Assembly (NCBI GenBank): GCA_000733915.1
Contig: JPOM01000001.1
Location: 1,240,001-1,304,000 of the forward strand
Origin: Caulobacteraceae bacterium PMMR1
GTDB taxonomy: Bacteria; Pseudomonadota; Alphaproteobacteria; Caulobacterales; Caulobacteraceae
Length of the DNA: 64,000 bases
Direction of reading: 5' to 3'
Each line of letters begins with the position of its first letter. Within the stretch, counting starts at the first letter, position 1. Of the stretch, positions 1 to 7,633 are shown one piece after another. The position numbers and the translations under genes are program-made. The notes under the pieces were generated by a model, which did no database searches, was not told the DNA's origin, and worked only from the letters and a program-made list of their open reading frames with translations.

Positions 1-2
1 GG

Positions 3-746
3 GGCGCAGAGACCTTCTACGCCCGCTTCACCCAGCGGCTGGTGGCGGCCCTATCCGCTCCCACCAGCGAAGGCGAGCTCTACAAGGTGGACCTGCAGCT
101 CCGTCCCACAGGCACCGCCGGGCCTGTCGCGGTGAGCCTGCCGGGCTTGGCCGCCTACTATGCGGCGCAGGCGGAGACCTGGGAGTTCCTGGCCCTGACC
201 CGCGCCCGCGTCGCCTGGGCCAGCGATGCGGGCTTCGCCGCGCGGGTCGAGGCGGCGGTGGAAGCGGCTCTGAGGCGGGCGCGTGACGCGGTCGCGACCG
301 CCCAGGACGTGCGAGACATGCGCGACCTGATGGCCCGCGAGCGCCCGCCCTTCGGGGCCTGGGACCTGAAGCTCGCGCCGGGGGGCTTCGTCGACATCGA
401 GTTCGCCGCCCAGCACCTCCAGCTCATCCACGCTGCGGCGGGCGGCCCCCTGCGGACCCACACGGGCGAGGCCTTGGCCGCGTTGCGGGAGGCGGGGCTG
501 GCCGAGACCGCCCTGCTCGATGACCTCATCTCAGCCCGGCAGCTGCAGCAGGCCCTGTCGGAGGTGCTGAAACTGGCGTTGGCCGACCCTGCCGACCCGA
601 CGGCGGAGCCTGCGCCCTTCCGCCAGCTCCTGGCCGAGGCGGCGGGGCTGGACTGCTTCGAGGCCCTCCAGCGCACCCTCGCCGAGCGGCAGCGCGCCGC
701 GCGCGCCGCCTACGCTCAGATCGTGGCCGCCGGAACTTTCGGCTAG
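3..746 (+). CDS. glnE: Glutamine synthetase adenylyltransferase GlnE, C-terminal part (5' truncated by window edge)
   Basis: The frame is open from the first bases, so the gene starts outside the window. The visible part is the end of the second nucleotidyltransferase domain and the C-terminal helical domain of bifunctional GlnE, which adds AMP to and removes it from glutamine synthetase according to the PII signal. The stretch around bases 75-125 reads GELYKVDLQLRPTGTAGPVA, the family's conserved (Y-VD-RLRP-G--GP-A) strand carrying catalytic acidic residues. A second conserved segment, GGFVDIEFAAQHLQL, lies near base 390 and matches the conserved acidic motif of the C-terminal half. The stop is at 744-746. 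About 247 codons are seen of the usual roughly 950. No frameshift is apparent. Confidence 0.93.
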   Translation, partial: GAETFYARFTQRLVAALSAPTSEGELYKVDLQLRPTGTAGPVAVSLPGLAAYYAAQAETWEFLALTRARVAWASDAGFAARVEAAVEAALRRARDAVATAQDVRDMRDLMARERPPFGAWDLKLAPGGFVDIEFAAQHLQLIHAAAGGPLRTHTGEALAALREAGLAETALLDDLISARQLQQALSEVLKLALADPADPTAEPAPFRQLLAEAAGLDCFEALQRTLAERQRAARAAYAQIVAAGTFG

Positions 747-789
747 GATCGTTCAACCTCGCGACCTGCCCCCGCACCGGAGTTCCTCC

Positions 790-1293
790 ATGAAGCTCGC
801 GTCCCTTCTGATCGTCCTGTCGCTCGCGACCCCGGCCCTGGCCCAAACCCAGACCCAGACCCAGACCCAGCCTTCAGCTTCCGCGCCTTCGGCCCCCGCG
901 CCAGCGCCGATGAGCAAGCTCTTCAGCCGCATGGACCGCGACGGCAGCGGCAAGATCACCGCCGACGAATACGTCGCCGCGCAGGGCCGCCGCTTCGACT
1001 TCCTGGACGCCGACCATGACGGCAAGATCACCGCCGAGGAGATCGACCGCGCCACAGCCAACCTCGAAGCGCTGGCGGCGGGTGCGGAGACCCGCAGCCG
1101 GGGTCGTCATGGGGCCGCCGGCGCGCGGATGCTGGAACGTTTGAAGGCTTACGCCGCCGCCCACGGGGGCGTGGTGACCCGCGCCGACTGGGACGCCCTG
1201 ATGCGGCGGCGTTTTGAGCATTTGGACGCCAACCGCGACGGCATGCTCACCCCTGAGGAGATGCAGGGCGGGCGCGAGGGCGCGTCGCGCTGA
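790..1293 (+). CDS. Secreted EF-hand calcium-binding protein
   Basis: The protein has 167 residues and starts at ATG 790 with GGAG about 9 bases upstream. It begins with a signal peptide (MKLASLLIVLSLATPALA, cleavage expected before Gln19), so it should be periplasmic or secreted. Three EF-hand loops are visible: DRDGSGKITADE near residue 50, DADHDGKITAEE near 76, and DANRDGMLTPEE near 142. Each has the acidic residues at loop positions 1, 3 and 12, so calcium binding is likely. After the signal peptide there is a QT dipeptide repeat encoded by a perfect hexanucleotide repeat. The gene lies just ahead of an ECF sigma/anti-sigma/periplasmic sensor set on the same strand and may be regulated or work with it; that link is inferred from position only. 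Confidence 0.85.
   Translation: MKLASLLIVLSLATPALAQTQTQTQTQPSASAPSAPAPAPMSKLFSRMDRDGSGKITADEYVAAQGRRFDFLDADHDGKITAEEIDRATANLEALAAGAETRSRGRHGAAGARMLERLKAYAAAHGGVVTRADWDALMRRRFEHLDANRDGMLTPEEMQGGREGASR
847..870 (+). repeat. Hexanucleotide tandem repeat (ACCCAG x4)
   Basis: Four perfect copies of ACCCAG sit in the coding sequence of the EF-hand protein and encode a Gln-Thr repeat immediately after the signal peptide cleavage site. Because the unit is six bases, copy-number change would lengthen or shorten the mature N-terminus without breaking the frame. Confidence 0.8.
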
Positions 1294-1325
1294 TGCCGCC
1301 AGGGGCCTGACAAGGCGGTCACGGC

Positions 1326-1873
1326 TTGGCGGCGGAGGACCCCGACCTCGAGCTCGTGCAGCGCGTCGGACGCGGCGATACGGCCGCGGCCCAGGCCCTT
1401 GTCGCGCGCAAGCTGCCCCGCATCCACGGGCTCGCCCGCCGGCTGCTGGGCGACGCCGCGGAGGCGGAGGACGTGGCCCAAGACGCCTTCCTGAGGGTCT
1501 GGAAGCAGGCCCCGAGCTGGCGGCCGGGCCAGGCGAAGTTCGACACCTGGCTGCACCGGGTGACGCTGAACCTCTGCTATGACCGCCTGCGTCGCCGCCG
1601 GGAGCTGCCCACGGAGCAACCGCCCGAGCAGGTGGACCCCGGGCCCCCCCGGACCGCGGCTTGCACGCCGGCGACGTCGGCCGCCGGGTGGAGACGGCCA
1701 TGGCGGCGCTGCCCTCGCGGCAGCGCGAGGCGGTCGTGCTCGTGCACTACCAGGAGCTGACCAACATCGCAGCGGCGGACCTGATGGGAATCAGCGTGGA
1801 AGCGCTTGAGAGCCTGTTGTCGCGAGGACGCCGCGCGCTGCGGGCGGCTCTGGCCGATGTGAAGGAGGCCTGA
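1326..1873 (+). CDS. ECF-type RNA polymerase sigma factor (frameshifted in a C run)
   Basis: Two overlapping frames together give a normal ECF sigma factor of about 180 residues. The first frame carries region 2 (LPRIHGLARRLLGDAAEAED followed by AQDAFLRVW, and FDTWLHRVTLNLCYDRLRR). The second carries region 4 (MAALPSRQREAVVLVHYQEL and SVEALESLLSRGRRALR). They join at the run of seven C at 1644-1650; one more C restores a continuous protein, reading VDPGPPPDRGLHAGDVGRRVE. The start is uncertain: TTG 1326 has AAGGCGG about 9 bases upstream and gives the expected N-terminus. The sigma gene is followed at once by an anti-sigma and a Metal_resist-type gene, so it probably controls an envelope or metal stress response. 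The frameshift is either a sequencing under-call or a real inactivation. Confidence 0.8.
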
Positions 1874-1879
1874 AGCAGG

Positions 1880-2178
1880 ATGGCGGAGGATCAGGATCTG
1901 GAAGAGCTGAACGTGTGGCTCGGCGCCTGGCGGGTGGCGCCGCCCTCCGCGGCGCTGCGGGCGCGCATCCTGGCGGCGGCGCCTCGGGGGCGGCGGCTTG
2001 CGGCGAGGTTCACGTGGCTCTCAGGCATCGCCCTGGCGGGCGCGGCGGCGGCGGGGGCGGCGTGCGGGTCGCGCTCACCTGGGGCGCGCTGGTCGATGCG
2101 CGGACGGAGCGCGCGCTCAGCAGCGTCTCCGGCGAAGTCGCCTGGTCCAAAGCGCCCGGCCCGGGAGGCGAGGGATGA
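1880..2178 (+). CDS. Small membrane anti-sigma factor (frameshifted)
   Basis: The start ATG 1880 lies six bases after the sigma factor stop. The first frame encodes a soluble N-terminus (MAEDQDLEELNVWLGAWRVA) and a single hydrophobic helix (FTWLSGIALAGAAAAGAA). The frame then has to change in the G-rich stretch at about 2054-2064 to read GVRVALTWGALVDARTERAL and end at 2178. One missing G explains the shift. The restored product has about 99 residues, with a cytoplasmic N-terminus, one transmembrane segment and a short periplasmic tail, a layout typical of small anti-sigma factors encoded next to their ECF partner. Its stop overlaps the ATG of the next gene (ATGA at 2175-2178), supporting the second frame as the genuine end. 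Similarity to a named family could not be tested here. Confidence 0.65.
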
Positions 2179-2663
2179 CGGACCGCAAAAGGCTCGTCCT
2201 GGGCGCGTCCTTGGCCCTCAACCTATTCCTGATCGGCCTGGTCGGGGCGGGCGGGATCGTCTGGAGCCAGGCGGCGGAGGCGAAGCGGCAGGCGCGGTCT
2301 GGGCAGAGCTTCTGGGCCGCGACCGAAACACTGCCGCCGGCGCATCGCGACGCGGTGCGAGGCGCGATCCGCGCCAAGGTGGCCAAGCTGCGGCCGACCT
2401 TCCGCGCCCTGAGGCAGGAGCGCCTGTCGGCGGCGGCGATGATCGGGGCGCCGTCTCTCGACAAGGCGGCGACCCTGGCGGCGATCCAGCGCGTGCGTCA
2501 GGCGGAGTTCGACGCTCGCCTTCAGCTCGACCGCGCAGCGATCGAGGCGCTGGCGGGCCTGCCTCAGCCAGAGCGGGCGCGCCTCGCCTGGTCCCTGGCG
2601 CGAGGCGGCCCACGCTCGGGCATGCCGCCGCGAGGCGCAGGCGCGCTCAAGCCGCGGAGCTGA
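2175..2663 (+). CDS. Periplasmic heavy-metal sensor (Metal_resist/CpxP-Spy-like)
   Basis: A 162-residue protein with a short cytoplasmic start (MTDRKRLV), one N-terminal membrane anchor (LGASLALNLFLIGLVGAGGI) and a helical periplasmic domain rich in Arg and Ala. The repeated pattern LPPAHRDAVR near residue 54 and LPQPERARLA near residue 135 resembles the paired LP..QR motifs of CpxP/Spy-type and Metal_resist proteins. The start codon overlaps the anti-sigma stop, so the two are translationally coupled. In related loci such proteins sit in the periplasm and help an anti-sigma sense metals or misfolded protein; that role is inferred here. There is only one His and no Cys, so direct metal binding is doubtful. 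Its 3' end overlaps the end of the convergent histidine kinase gene by 17 bases. Confidence 0.7.
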   Translation: MTDRKRLVLGASLALNLFLIGLVGAGGIVWSQAAEAKRQARSGQSFWAATETLPPAHRDAVRGAIRAKVAKLRPTFRALRQERLSAAAMIGAPSLDKAATLAAIQRVRQAEFDARLQLDRAAIEALAGLPQPERARLAWSLARGGPRSGMPPRGAGALKPRS

Positions 2664-4878
2664 CCTCGGCCGGCTTCAAGGTCGGGCGGCGCACGGGCAG
2701 AACGAAGGCGGCGGTCGCGCCCGCGCCGGGCTTGCTGATGAGGCGGAACTCGCCCCCGTGCATGTCGACCAGCGACTTGGTCAGGGCCAGGCCGAGCCCG
2801 GTGCCCTGGGTCGTCTTGGCGTGCTGGCTCTCCACCTGCTCGAAGGGGCGGGCCAGGCGGGCGAGGTCCTCGGCGGCGATCCCGATGCCCGTGTCCGTGA
2901 CGCTGATGCGCACCCGCGGGCCCTGCGGCCCCGGCGGGATCGTCTCGGCGCGCACGGTCACGCGACCGCCCCGGGGCGTGAACTTCACGGCATTGGAGAG
3001 CAGGTTGAGCAGCACCTGCTTGATCGCCCGCTCGTCGGCCTCCACCACCGGAAGATCGTTTGCGAGGTCGAGGCGCAGCGTCAGGCCCGCGTCGTCCACC
3101 CGTCCCCGCATCAGCCGCGCCACGTCCTTCACCAGCCGGGGCAGCTCCACCGCCTCGTAGTGAAGGCTCATCTTGCCCGCCTCGATCTTGGACATGTCGA
3201 GGATGTCGTTGATCACGCTGAGCAGGTGCTGGCCCGAGGTCAGGATGTCCTGGGCGTACTCGCGATAGCGCCGGTCGCCCAACGGCCCGAACATCTCCGT
3301 CGCCATCATCTCGGAAAAGCCATTGATGGCGTTCAGCGGCGTGCGGAGCTCGTGACTCATGTTGGCGAGGAACTCGCTCTTGGCGCGGTTGGCCTGCTCG
3401 GCGCGGATCTTCTCGGTCTCGTACTTGCTGGCGAGCTCGGAGAGCTTGCGCCGGCTTTCTTCCAGGTGGGCCACGACCCGTTTCAGCTGCTCCTCGTTCA
3501 GCCGGCGGATCTCCTCCTGGCGCTTCACCGCGGTGATATCGGCGGCGGTCATGACCAGCCCGCCCTCGGCCGTCTTGCGCTCGGAGACCTGGAGCCAGCG
3601 GCCGTCGAGGAGCTCCATTTCGGTCACGTCGGGGCGGTCGGGGGCCGGGGGCTCGCGGCGGCGCACGGCGAACTCGGCAAGGCGTTGGACCACGTCGCGC
3701 GCCACCCCGGGCTTGAGCAGGCGCGCGTCCAGGGCGAAGAGGTCTTGATAGGCTTGGTTGCAGGTGAGCAGGCGGCCCCGCCGGTCCCAGAGCACGAAGG
3801 CGTCCTTCACGCTGCCGATGGCATCGTGCAGCCGGCGCTCCGCAGCCTGGGCGCGGCTTTCCGCAGCGCGCTCCTCGGTGACGTCGAGCGCCACGCCGAT
3901 GATCCGGGGGAAGCCCCGCTCGCCCGCCGGCCCGAAGCCTTGGCCGCGGGCGTCGATCCAGGCGCGCCGGGCCGGTCCTGGCACGGCGAAGGAGACGTCG
4001 AAGGCGCCGAAGGCCGCCGCCTCGCGCAGCGCCGCGCGGACGCGCTCGCGATGGTCCGGCGCGATGCGGGCCAGCACCTGGGCGCCGTCGACGATCCCGC
4101 CGCCGCCCCAGCCGAGCATGGCTGCGGTCACGTCGGACAGGTAGACGCGGTCGGCGGCCAGGTCCCACTCCCAGATGCCGCAACGGGCCGCCTCGACCGC
4201 GAGGCGGAAGCGGCGCTCGGTCTCGCCCTGGGCGGCCTCGGCCAGCTTGGCGCGGCGAGCCTGGCGGGCGAGCAGGAGCAGCAGCAGCAGGGTGATGCCA
4301 AGGGGCTCCAGCACCGCCAGGAGGTCCCGGGCGAAGAGGGCCTGCTCGCGCACCGAGTTCTGGGCGGGCGGCGGCGCGGGCTGAGGCGCCGGCGGGCCCA
4401 TGACGGCGACGGCCAGACCGTCCGGCGCGCCGGCGCCGGCGACCAGCGGCTTCGGCTCCCGGCCGGTCCAGACGCCCGCGCGTCGATCGAACTTGCTCCA
4501 GTCCTGCCCCTGGCCGGCTTGGGCGACCACGCCGGAGGGGTCCAGCACCGCGGCGGCGACCCCCGTCGGGGCGGCGGCGGCGAGCGCGGTCTCGGCCGCG
4601 GCGAGGGGCTCGTTCGGCGCGGCCTTGAGAACATGCGCCCCGGCCAGGGCCGCGGCCTTGAGCCGGGCCTCATCCCTTTGCGTATCCACAGACGTCCTTA
4701 GCCGCGCCGCGTCCGCCGCAGAGAGCCGGGGTCCAAGCAGGCGCAGCGCCCCGATCGCCGTCTGGCCGACCAGAAGCATGAGGGCGAGCGCGATCAGCCC
4801 CCGCACGGCCAAGCCCCCGAGCGTGGGCTTGGCGGCGGTCGCGGTCATGTCGGCCGGTTTGCTCGCCCGAGCGGGCAT
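2647..4878 (-). CDS. pleC: PleC-like PAS sensor histidine kinase
   Basis: A 743-residue membrane kinase. Transmembrane segments lie at about residues 24-46 and 183-205, with a periplasmic domain between them. Two PAS domains follow (from ERRFRLAVEAARCGIWEWD and from LHDAIGSVKDAFVLWDRRG), then a coiled-coil linker and a HisKA domain with NMSHELRTPLNAINGFSEMM (phospho-His near residue 505). The HATPase domain shows the N box LLNLLSNAVKFTPRGG, the G1 box DTGIGI and the G2 box GTGLGLAL. There is no receiver domain. The dimerisation helix and the EMFGPLGD..Y..YA.DI..SGQHLL segment match the PleC/DivJ group that controls DivK and PleD phosphorylation in Caulobacterales. I favour PleC because it has two membrane segments and a periplasmic domain, but a close paralogue is possible. 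An unrelated long open frame runs antisense and is discarded. Confidence 0.65.
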   Translation of the reverse strand: MPARASKPADMTATAAKPTLGGLAVRGLIALALMLLVGQTAIGALRLLGPRLSAADAARLRTSVDTQRDEARLKAAALAGAHVLKAAPNEPLAAAETALAAAAPTGVAAAVLDPSGVVAQAGQGQDWSKFDRRAGVWTGREPKPLVAGAGAPDGLAVAVMGPPAPQPAPPPAQNSVREQALFARDLLAVLEPLGITLLLLLLLARQARRAKLAEAAQGETERRFRLAVEAARCGIWEWDLAADRVYLSDVTAAMLGWGGGGIVDGAQVLARIAPDHRERVRAALREAAAFGAFDVSFAVPGPARRAWIDARGQGFGPAGERGFPRIIGVALDVTEERAAESRAQAAERRLHDAIGSVKDAFVLWDRRGRLLTCNQAYQDLFALDARLLKPGVARDVVQRLAEFAVRRREPPAPDRPDVTEMELLDGRWLQVSERKTAEGGLVMTAADITAVKRQEEIRRLNEEQLKRVVAHLEESRRKLSELASKYETEKIRAEQANRAKSEFLANMSHELRTPLNAINGFSEMMATEMFGPLGDRRYREYAQDILTSGQHLLSVINDILDMSKIEAGKMSLHYEAVELPRLVKDVARLMRGRVDDAGLTLRLDLANDLPVVEADERAIKQVLLNLLSNAVKFTPRGGRVTVRAETIPPGPQGPRVRISVTDTGIGIAAEDLARLARPFEQVESQHAKTTQGTGLGLALTKSLVDMHGGEFRLISKPGAGATAAFVLPVRRPTLKPAEVSSAA

Positions 4879-4941
4879 GCGCTCTCCCGAGTCACCCGAG
4901 GCGAGAGGCTACGGAGCCGACGCTAACCTGTCACGAACGAC

Positions 4942-7533
4942 TCATCCGGCGAGGGCCTTATCGGCCAGTTCAAGCACGTTCGTCGAGGTCGCGGCGCTCG
5001 CGATCCGCCGCACCTCGTCGCGCATGAGGCCGCCGAGCTCCGGCCGGTAGCGCCGCCACTGGCCCAGGGGCTCGAGCAGGCGCGCGGCGGTCATGGGGTT
5101 AAAGCCGTCCGCCATGAGGATCTGGTCGGCCAGGAAGCGGTAGCCGGCCCCGCTCGGGTCGTGGAAGCGATAGGGGTTGGCCGTGGCGAAGGTCCCCACC
5201 AGCGCGCGAAGCCGGTTGGGATTGCGCGGCTCGAACGCCGGGTGCGCCGTCAGGCCCATGACGCGGCCGAGGGTCTCCTCGCCCGGCGCGCGAGCTTGGA
5301 CGACGAACCACTTGTCCACCACCAGGGGCTCGTCCTTCCAGCGGTCATAGAAGGCGTGGAGCGCCTGCTCGAACGGCTCGCCGCCGATCAGCATCAGGGC
5401 GGTCAGGCCGCCCATGGCGTCGGTCATGTTGCCGGCCGCCTCGAAATGGCCCTGGGCGCGCGCGATGTGGGCCGCGGTCGGCTCGGCCATCAGGAGCTCC
5501 AGCGCCGCGTTGCGCAGCGCCCGTCGGCCCGCGCTCTGCGCGTCCGGCGAAAAGGCGCCCGCCTCCTGCAGCTCGCCGTGCAACCGGGTCAGCAGCGCAT
5601 CCAGATGCACCGCCATGCGGACGCGCAGCGCCTCCCGCCCCGCATGAATCGCAGCGGGATCGGCCTCGCGCATCGCCTGGGCGAGGTCGCCCTCGGAGGG
5701 GAGCGCGATCAGCTGCGCCTTGAACGCCGGCTCCGACGCCTGGTCCTCCAGCGCCCGGCCGATGGCTTCGGCATAGCGCTCCTCGTTGATCTCGTCGGCC
5801 AGAGAGGTCACCCGCCGCAGGATCAGGTCGCGCGCCAGGTTCTGGCCGGCCTCCCAGCGGTTGAAGGCATCGGTGTCGCCCGCGAGCCGAACGAAAGCGT
5901 CGTGCGGCGGCTCGTCCACGCTCAGCTTCACCGGGGCGGAGAACCGCCTGAGGGCTGAGACGATCGGCCGCTGGGCGGCGGGGACGCGCACGACCGTCTC
6001 GGCCGTCTCCAGGACCGCGAGGCAATCCGGGAAAACCTCGCGTGCGTGCACGTCCAAAAGTCCGAACCAGACCGGGATCACGACCGGCGCCTTGTCGGGC
6101 TGGCCGGGGGTGGGCGGGGTGCGCTGGCGAAAGGTGAGCGTCGCCTGGCCCTTCTCCGCGTCGTGCTCGACCGAAAGCGCCACCTCCGGCGTGCCCGCCT
6201 GCTCCCACCAGCGGAAGAACGGGCCGAGGTCCCGCCCGGAGGCCTCCGCAAAGCAGGCGGCGAACGCTTCCACCGTCGTGGCCTGGCCGTCGTGGCGGGC
6301 GAAGTAGAGGTCCATGCCCGCGCGGAAGGCGTCCGCGCCCAGCAGGGTCTTCAGCATTCGGATCACCTCCGCCCCCTTCTCGTAGACGGTGGCGGTGTAG
6401 AAGTTGTCGATCTTGAGATACTCGCGCGGGCGCACCGGGTGGGCGAGGGGGCCCGCGTCCTCGGGGAACTGGCGGCTGCGCAGCGCCCGCACGTCCGAAA
6501 TCCGCCGCACGGCCGCGCCCCGCTGGTCGGCGCTGAACTCCTGGTCGCGGAAGACGGTCAAGCCCTCCTTCAGGCAAAGCTGGAACCAGTCGCGGCAGGT
6601 GATCCGGTTGCCGGTCCAGTTGTGGAAGTATTCGTGGGCGACGACGCTCTCGATCCGCTCGTAGTCGAGGTCGGTGGCGGTCTCCGGATCGGCTAGGAGC
6701 AGGCTGGAGTTGAAGATGTTCAGCCCCTTGTTCTCCATGGCGCCGAAGTTGAAGTCGCGCACCGCCACGATCTGGAAGAGGTCGAGGTCGTACTCGCGCC
6801 CGAAGGTCGCCTCGTCCCAGGCCATGGCGCGCTTGAGGCTGTCGAGGGCGTAGGCGGCGCGGGAGGACTGACCCGGGTCGGTGTAGAGGCGCAGCTGCAC
6901 CGTGCGGCCGCTCTTGGTGCGGTGCTCGCCCGCCAGCTCGTCCAGCTCCCCCGCGACCAGGGCGAAGAGGTAGCAGGGCTTGGGGAAGGGGTCGTTCCAG
7001 ACCGCGAAACGCCGCCCGCCGGACAGCTCGCCTTGCTCGACCAGGTTGCCATTGGAGAGCAAGCGGGGATAGCGCGCCGCGTCCGCCTCGATGCGCACGG
7101 TGAAGCGCGCCAGCACGTCGGGACGGTCCGGGAACCAGGTGATCTTGCGGAAGCCCTCCGCCTCGCACTGGGTGCAGAAGCGGCCGCCCGACATGTAGAG
7201 CCCTTCCAACGCCGAGTTGCCGGCGGGATCGATCTCCACCTCGCTCGTCAGCTCAAAAGCGTCGGGCGCGCGCGGGATGGTCAGGTGCTCCGCGGAGACC
7301 TGGTAGGCCTCGGGGCTCAGCGCCTCGCCGTCGATGGCGACCGAGACGGGCTTCAGCCCGACCCCGTCCAGCACCAGGGGCGCGTCCGCCGCCCCGTTGC
7401 GGCGCATCCTCAGCCGCGCCCGCACCCGCGTCGCCGAAGGCTCCAGCGCGAAGTGGAGCTCGACGTCGTCGACCAGGAAGTCCGGCGGGCGATAGTCGGC
7501 GAGGCGGACGGGGGTGGGCTGGTCGGTGCGCAT
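4942..7533 (-). CDS. pepN: Aminopeptidase N (M1 family)
   Basis: An 863-residue cytosolic metallopeptidase that removes N-terminal amino acids from peptides. The exopeptidase motif GAMENKGLNIFN is near residue 265. The zinc site HEYFHNWTGNR starts near residue 297, and the third zinc ligand Glu follows in LKEGLTVFRDQEFS. The N-terminal beta domain (residues 1-190) and the long C-terminal helical domain (about 545-863) are both present, matching the length of proteobacterial PepN. Start ATG 7533 gives the family N-terminus MRTDQPTPVRLADYRPPDFL. The gene is on the same strand as, and upstream of, the PleC-like kinase, with a 63-base gap, so co-transcription is possible. It is intact. Confidence 0.95.
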   Translation of the reverse strand: MRTDQPTPVRLADYRPPDFLVDDVELHFALEPSATRVRARLRMRRNGAADAPLVLDGVGLKPVSVAIDGEALSPEAYQVSAEHLTIPRAPDAFELTSEVEIDPAGNSALEGLYMSGGRFCTQCEAEGFRKITWFPDRPDVLARFTVRIEADAARYPRLLSNGNLVEQGELSGGRRFAVWNDPFPKPCYLFALVAGELDELAGEHRTKSGRTVQLRLYTDPGQSSRAAYALDSLKRAMAWDEATFGREYDLDLFQIVAVRDFNFGAMENKGLNIFNSSLLLADPETATDLDYERIESVVAHEYFHNWTGNRITCRDWFQLCLKEGLTVFRDQEFSADQRGAAVRRISDVRALRSRQFPEDAGPLAHPVRPREYLKIDNFYTATVYEKGAEVIRMLKTLLGADAFRAGMDLYFARHDGQATTVEAFAACFAEASGRDLGPFFRWWEQAGTPEVALSVEHDAEKGQATLTFRQRTPPTPGQPDKAPVVIPVWFGLLDVHAREVFPDCLAVLETAETVVRVPAAQRPIVSALRRFSAPVKLSVDEPPHDAFVRLAGDTDAFNRWEAGQNLARDLILRRVTSLADEINEERYAEAIGRALEDQASEPAFKAQLIALPSEGDLAQAMREADPAAIHAGREALRVRMAVHLDALLTRLHGELQEAGAFSPDAQSAGRRALRNAALELLMAEPTAAHIARAQGHFEAAGNMTDAMGGLTALMLIGGEPFEQALHAFYDRWKDEPLVVDKWFVVQARAPGEETLGRVMGLTAHPAFEPRNPNRLRALVGTFATANPYRFHDPSGAGYRFLADQILMADGFNPMTAARLLEPLGQWRRYRPELGGLMRDEVRRIASAATSTNVLELADKALAG

Positions 7534-7573
7534 TCCGGTGATCTAGCCACGCGCACCCTGACACGAAAGCGCC

Positions 7574-7633
7574 GCCGACGCGCTCAGAGCCGACGCGCTC
7601 AGAGCCGACGTGCTCAGAGCTGGCGCGCTCAGA
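7574..7633 (+). repeat. 15-bp tandem repeat, four copies
   Basis: Four head-to-tail copies of GCCGACGCGCTCAGA occupy the gap between pepN and the phosphomannomutase gene. Copies one and two are identical; copy three has one change and copy four has two. On the minus strand each unit carries TGA, and the fourth copy overlaps the last codons and stop of the phosphomannomutase gene (stop at 7629-7631). The array therefore seems to have grown by duplication of the 3' end of that gene. Confidence 0.85.

Noticed and set aside
1644-1650. C run in the sigma factor gene as a phase-variation switch
   Set aside because: Seven C is short for phase variation, and similar one-base losses occur in many unrelated genes in the window, so a base-calling cause is more economical.
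2758-4701. A 647-codon open frame on the plus strand opposite the PleC-like kinase
   Set aside because: Long antisense frames are common at this GC content; it lacks domain motifs and the minus-strand kinase explains the sequence fully.
7574-7633. 15-bp repeats as a CRISPR array
   Set aside because: The copies are directly adjacent with no spacers and overlap a coding end; no cas genes are present.
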